DNA of 64,000 nucleotides, taken from the NCBI GenBank assembly GCA_963719345.1, contig CAVRCA010000005.1, positions 310,001-374,000 on the forward strand. The letters run 5' to 3'. Positions 60,329 to 64,000 of this stretch are shown here, one piece after another; the first letter of the stretch is position 1; each line of letters begins with the position of its first letter. Under the pieces are notes generated by a model. The model was not told the origin of the DNA and did no database searches. It saw nothing but the letters and a program-made list of their open reading frames with translations. The stretch comes from CAVRCA01 sp963719345 (GTDB lineage Bacteria; Pseudomonadota; Alphaproteobacteria; Acetobacterales; Acetobacteraceae). A program made the translations under genes and the position numbers.

Positions 60329-61453
60329 ATGAAGCTGAAGGCCGACCGCGCCACCTTGCTCAAGGCGCTGGCCCATGTGCAAAGCGTCGTGGAGCGACGC
60401 AACACGATCCCCATCCTGGCCAACGTGATGATGGCGGTCCGCGACGGGCAGCTCACCCTGACCGCAACCGACATGGAGATCGCCATCGTCGAGGAAGTCG
60501 CGGCGAGTACCAGCCGCAACGGCGCCTGCACGGCCCCGGCCGGCACGCTGTACGAGATCGTCCGCAAGCTGCCCGAGGAAGCGGCGATCGAATTCGAGCA
60601 CCAGGGCGGCGATGCCCAGCTCGCGCTGCGCGCGGGCCGCTATGCCACCCGAATGGTCGTGCTGCCGGTCGAGGACTTCCCCAGCATGAACGCCGGCACG
60701 CTCGGCCACCGGTTTGGGCTGCCCGCCGTCACCCTGCGAGGGCTGATCGACCGCACCCGTTTCGCGATCAGCACCGAGGAAACCCGCTACTACCTCAACG
60801 GCATCTACCTGCACGCCCCGGAGACCGAGGGGGACAAGGTGCTTCGGGCGGTCGCCACCGACGGGCATCGGCTGGCCCGGGTCGAGGAGCCGCTGCCCGA
60901 CGGCGCGGCGTCGATGCCTGGCGTCATCATCCCGCGCAAGACGGTCACCGAACTGCGCAAGCTGCTTGACGAGTATTCGGGGTCGGTCGAGATCGCGCTG
61001 TCCGACACCCGTATCCAGTTCCAGGTCGGCGCGGTGCGGCTGACCAGCAAGCTGATTGACGGCACCTTCCCCGAATACGAGCGGGTGATCCCGCGCGACA
61101 ACGACAAGGTGCTGCGGGTCGGCAAGAAGGATTTCTCCGACGCGGTTGCCCGGGTTGCCGCCATATCGTCGGAGCGCTCGCGGCCGGTGAAGCTCTCGCT
61201 CGCCCGTGATCTGCTGGTCCTCTCGGCGGCGAGCCCCGACCAGGGTACCGCGACCGAGGAGCTTGACGCCGATCGCGTCAAATACGAGGCGTCGCCGCTG
61301 GAGATCGGCTTTCAGGCCCGTTACCTCAACGACATCACCGACCAGATCGGCGGCGAGGTCGAGTTCCGTTTCTCCGATGGCGCGGCGCCGACGGTGGTGT
61401 GCGACGCGGCGGACGCCAGTGCCCTCTACGTGCTGATGCCGATGCGGGTGTGA
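60329..61453 (+). CDS. dnaN: DNA polymerase III beta sliding clamp
   Basis: Ring-shaped clamp holding polymerase on DNA. 374 residues. LKADRATLLKALAHVQSVVERRNTIPILANV begins the first of three domains (cue only); HRLARVEEPLPDG and VIIPRKTVTELRKLL are typical of the second, and the end reads ALYVLMPMRV. ATG 60329 with GAGGA nine bases upstream is preferred over the frame start at 60254. The recF GTG overlaps its stop by four bases. Confidence 0.97.
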   Translation: MKLKADRATLLKALAHVQSVVERRNTIPILANVMMAVRDGQLTLTATDMEIAIVEEVAASTSRNGACTAPAGTLYEIVRKLPEEAAIEFEHQGGDAQLALRAGRYATRMVVLPVEDFPSMNAGTLGHRFGLPAVTLRGLIDRTRFAISTEETRYYLNGIYLHAPETEGDKVLRAVATDGHRLARVEEPLPDGAASMPGVIIPRKTVTELRKLLDEYSGSVEIALSDTRIQFQVGAVRLTSKLIDGTFPEYERVIPRDNDKVLRVGKKDFSDAVARVAAISSERSRPVKLSLARDLLVLSAASPDQGTATEELDADRVKYEASPLEIGFQARYLNDITDQIGGEVEFRFSDGAAPTVVCDAADASALYVLMPMRV

Positions 61454-62616
61454 CGCTCCAGCTCACCCGCCTCGCCCTCACCGACTTTCGCAACTACCGC
61501 TCGCTGGTCTGGCGGCCTGCAGCCCGCATCGGCGTGCTGGCCGGCCCGAACGGCAGCGGCAAGACCAACCTGCTCGAGGCGATCTCCCTGCTTACCCCGG
61601 GGCGCGGGCTGCGGGGCGCCCGTATCGCCGAGCTGGCGCGTCGCGGACCCGAGGCGTCGGGTCGCTGGGCCGTGGCGGGCCGGTTTGGCGCCGGCGAGCA
61701 ACGGCTGGAAGTCGGCACCGGCACGGTGCCGGACGGACCCGCCGATCGCCGCGTCTTCCGGCTCGACGGTGAGGCGCCGCGCACCCAGGCAGAGATCGCC
61801 CGACGGTTTGCCGCCGTGTGGCTCACACCGCCGATGGACCGATTGTTTCAGGAGAATGCGTCCGGCCGGCGCCGCTTCCTCGACCGGCTCGCCTGGGCAC
61901 TGGAACCGTCGCACGCCAGCGAGGTGGCGGCGCACGACACCGCCATGGCCAGTCGCAACCGGCTGCTTGCCGGCGGACATGACGACCCGGCTTGGCTCGC
62001 CGGGGTCGAGGACGCCATCGCGCGGCACGCCGTCGCCGTTACCGCCGGCCGGATGGCTCTGGTGACGCGGCTCAATGCCGTGATGGCGGGCGGGGTTGCC
62101 GACCCGTTCCCGGCGGTGCGGCTTGACCTGCTGTGCCCGATCGCCGACCGGCTGGCGAGTTTGCCCGCCCTCGCGGTCGAGGACTGGCTGCGGGACGCGC
62201 TTGCGTCCGGTCGGGGGCAGGACCGTGTGTCCGGGTCCGCCTCGGTCGGCGCCCACCGCGCCGACCTGGCCCTGACCGACGCCGCGACCGGCCTTGCCGC
62301 CGCCGCGGCCAGCACCGGCCAGCAGAAGGCCATGCTGGTAGGCGTCGTGCTGGGCCATGCGGCACTGATCGCCGCAGCGCGCGGGTTCGCGCCGCTCCTG
62401 CTGCTCGACGAGCCCGCCGCCCATCTCGATCCCGATCGCCGTCGCGGACTGTTCGCGGCGGTCGAGCGGCTGCCGGCACAGACCTTCATGACCGCCACCG
62501 ACGCCGCGACCTTCTGGCCCTTGCGGGGCCGCGCCGAGGGATGGCGAACCGGCGGTGGAGACCTCGTCCCCGACCCTGCTTTCCCGCCACCTTCCTCTGT
62601 GACGCAGACGCTGTAG
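61450..62616 (+). CDS. recF: DNA replication and repair protein RecF
   Basis: SMC-like ATPase acting in gap repair and replication restart. 388 residues. Walker A GVLAGPNGSGKTNLLEAISLL follows LTRLALTDFRNYRSL, Walker B is PLLLLDEPAAHLD and STGQQKAMLVGVVLGHA the signature region. GTG 61450 overlaps dnaN (GTGA); the frame before it is only dnaN. It is followed by a 73-base gap to gyrB. Confidence 0.94.
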   Translation: MTLQLTRLALTDFRNYRSLVWRPAARIGVLAGPNGSGKTNLLEAISLLTPGRGLRGARIAELARRGPEASGRWAVAGRFGAGEQRLEVGTGTVPDGPADRRVFRLDGEAPRTQAEIARRFAAVWLTPPMDRLFQENASGRRRFLDRLAWALEPSHASEVAAHDTAMASRNRLLAGGHDDPAWLAGVEDAIARHAVAVTAGRMALVTRLNAVMAGGVADPFPAVRLDLLCPIADRLASLPALAVEDWLRDALASGRGQDRVSGSASVGAHRADLALTDAATGLAAAAASTGQQKAMLVGVVLGHAALIAAARGFAPLLLLDEPAAHLDPDRRRGLFAAVERLPAQTFMTATDAATFWPLRGRAEGWRTGGGDLVPDPAFPPPSSVTQTL

Positions 62617-62689
62617 CGGCTATATATCTAGAGTACAAATCACCATATTCAGAAATCCGCATCACCCATTCCGGAGTACCCCGTCGGCA
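62617..62689 (+). promoter_or_regulatory. AT-rich recF-gyrB gap, likely gyrB promoter
   Basis: 73 bases between recF and gyrB are distinctly AT-rich (TATATATCTAGAG, CAAATCACCATATTC), unlike the tight overlaps dnaN-recF. A promoter for gyrB is likely, but I cannot fix a -35/-10 pair. Confidence 0.4.
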
Positions 62690-64000
62690 ATGTCCGATCC
62701 CGTCACGCCGAACCCCAAATCCGAGAGCTACGACGCCTCGTCCATCTCCGTCCTGCGTGGGCTCGACGCCGTCCGCAAGCGGCCGGGCATGTATATCGGC
62801 GATACCGATGATGGCTCGGGCCTGCATCACATGGCTTTCGAGATCATCGACAATGCGGTGGACGAGGCGCAGGCCGGCTTCGCCTCGCACGTCGAGCTGA
62901 CCCTGAACGGCGACGGCAGTGTGACCGTGCGCGACGACGGCCGAGGCATCCCGACCGACATCCACTCGGAAGAGGGGGTGTCCGCCGCCGAGGTCGTGCT
63001 CACGCGCCTTCACGCCGGCGGCAAATTCAACCAGAACTCCTACAAGGTGTCGGGCGGTCTGCACGGCGTGGGTGCCGCCGTGGTCAACGCGCTCTCCGAG
63101 TGGATGGAGGTGCGTATCTGGCGCGACGGCCAGGAGCACTTCATCCGCTTTCGCAACGGCGATGCCGAGGCGCCCCTGGCGATCGTCGGTCCGACCAATC
63201 GGGCGAGCGGCACCGAGGTGACGTTCAAGGCCAGTCCGGCCACCTTCACCAAGACCGAGTACGACTTCGCCGTGTTGGAGCGGCGACTGCGGGAGCTCGC
63301 GTTCCTCAACTCGGGCCTGACCATCGTGCTCCGCGACGAGCGTCATGCGCCGCCCCAGGAAGTCACCATGCGCTACGACGGCGGCCTCGTCGCCTTCGTC
63401 GAGTGGCTGGATCGCGCCAAGACGCCGGTGCTCAGTCCGCCGATCAGCCTGCGCACGCCGCCCGATCAACAGGGTATCCGCGTCGAGTTCGCGCTCACCT
63501 GGAACGACAGTTTCCATGAGACGATGCTCTGCTTCACCAACAACATCCTGCAGCGCGACGGCGGCACGCATCTCGCGGGCTTCCGTCAGGCGCTGACCCG
63601 CGTGGTGACGAAATACGCCGAAGGAATGGGCAAGAAGGAGGGGCTCGGCCTGGTCGGCGAGGACATGCGCGAGGGCATGTCGGCGGTGCTGTCGGTGAAG
63701 GTGCCGGACCCGAAGTTTTCGTCGCAGACCAAGGACAAGCTGGTCAGCTCCGAGGTGCAGCCGGCGGTGCAGGCGGCGGTCGCCGATGCGGTCGGACATT
63801 GGTTAGAGACGCATCCGCGCGAGGCCAAGTCGATCATCCAGAAGGTGATGGACGCCGCCGCAGCGCGCGAGGCGGCCCGCAAGGCTCGCGAACTCACCCG
63901 CCGCAAGGGCGTGCTCGACGTTTCCACGCTTCCTGGCAAGCTCGCCGACTGCCAGGAGCGCGATCCCGCCCAATGCGAGATCTTCATCGTCGAGGGCGAC
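62690..64000 (+). CDS. gyrB: DNA gyrase subunit B (5' part, cut by window end)
   Basis: ATPase subunit of gyrase. 437 codons are inside the window. The GHKL ATP-binding domain shows RKRPGMYIGDTDDGSGLHHM, VRDDGRGIPTD and VSGGLHGVGAAVVNALS; the transducer domain has CFTNNILQRDGGTHLAGFR. The window ends at CEIFIVEGD, the start of the TOPRIM EGDSA motif. The remaining TOPRIM and C-terminal parts lie beyond 64000. ATG 62690 is the first of the frame. Confidence 0.96.
   Translation, partial: MSDPVTPNPKSESYDASSISVLRGLDAVRKRPGMYIGDTDDGSGLHHMAFEIIDNAVDEAQAGFASHVELTLNGDGSVTVRDDGRGIPTDIHSEEGVSAAEVVLTRLHAGGKFNQNSYKVSGGLHGVGAAVVNALSEWMEVRIWRDGQEHFIRFRNGDAEAPLAIVGPTNRASGTEVTFKASPATFTKTEYDFAVLERRLRELAFLNSGLTIVLRDERHAPPQEVTMRYDGGLVAFVEWLDRAKTPVLSPPISLRTPPDQQGIRVEFALTWNDSFHETMLCFTNNILQRDGGTHLAGFRQALTRVVTKYAEGMGKKEGLGLVGEDMREGMSAVLSVKVPDPKFSSQTKDKLVSSEVQPAVQAAVADAVGHWLETHPREAKSIIQKVMDAAAAREAARKARELTRRKGVLDVSTLPGKLADCQERDPAQCEIFIVEGD

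Noticed and set aside
1..64000. tRNA, rRNA, CRISPR arrays, insertion sequences, integrase/attachment sites
   Set aside because: I looked for clover-leaf arms, repeat-spacer patterns, transposase motifs and terminal inverted repeats and saw none that I could support.

Overview
This 64 kb window is high-GC DNA (low GC only in short gaps) densely packed with genes on both strands. It fits an alphaproteobacterial chromosome, most likely of the Rhodospirillales/Acetobacteraceae kind. The evidence is the oxygen-dependent cobalamin pathway with CobG, the three-gene fbc (cytochrome bc1) operon, the rpsT-dnaA-dnaN-recF-gyrB origin-type cluster, the ubiE-coaBC-dut neighbourhood and an alphaproteobacterial palindromic repeat. 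The assignment below class level is inference.

Region 1 (1-17.3 kb) is an almost complete adenosylcobalamin cluster. On the minus strand lie cobQ (cut by the window edge), cobO and cobP. A cobalamin riboswitch at about 1844-2020 faces the other way and leads DUF1636-cobW-cobN-cobG-cobH-cobI-cobJ, then cobL-cobE-cobM and cobB-cobT-cobS, mostly joined by 1-4 base stop/start overlaps. Two genes, cobK and cbiD, are inverted inside this run. CbiD appears in place of CobF.

Region 2 (17.4-24.7 kb) holds a DUF2189 membrane protein, a PhzF-like protein, hemF, the cytochrome bc1 genes petA-petB-petC, methylthioadenosine phosphorylase and a haloacid-dehalogenase-like hydrolase.

Region 3 (24.7-34.0 kb) is a coenzyme F420 island: an FGD-like F420-dependent sugar-phosphate dehydrogenase, cofE, cofD and cofC in one operon, the fused radical-SAM F0 synthase fbiC (cofGH) on the other strand followed by a serine hydrolase, and two more luciferase-like F420/flavin oxidoreductases. 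A further family member lies at 41.4 kb. Together they make the cofactor and supply candidate users of it.

Region 4 (34.0-34.7 kb) is a short, lower-GC, gene-poor stretch. It carries a decayed EndoU nuclease toxin fragment and a frameshifted small gene that looks like its MafI-type immunity partner.

Region 5 (34.7-41.1 kb) is a branched-chain-amino-acid-type ABC importer (livFGMH) with two tandem paralogous binding proteins. Region 6 (41.4-50.5 kb) has a luciferase-like enzyme, a glycogen-debranching-like glucosidase, a dienelactone-hydrolase-like protein, rplY-pth-ychF, a TSUP exporter and a CHRD protein. Region 7 (50.5-57.9 kb) has an unusual ABC transporter (ATPase with C-terminal AAA-associated domain, double permease), dut, coaBC, ubiE, mutM and an enoyl-CoA hydratase. 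Three loci here (the ABC ATPase, coaBC and mutM) carry indels, and mutM is broken at about six places. Region 8 (58.0-64.0 kb) is rpsT-dnaA-dnaN-recF-gyrB, with gyrB cut by the window end. I saw no tRNA, rRNA, CRISPR array or insertion sequence.
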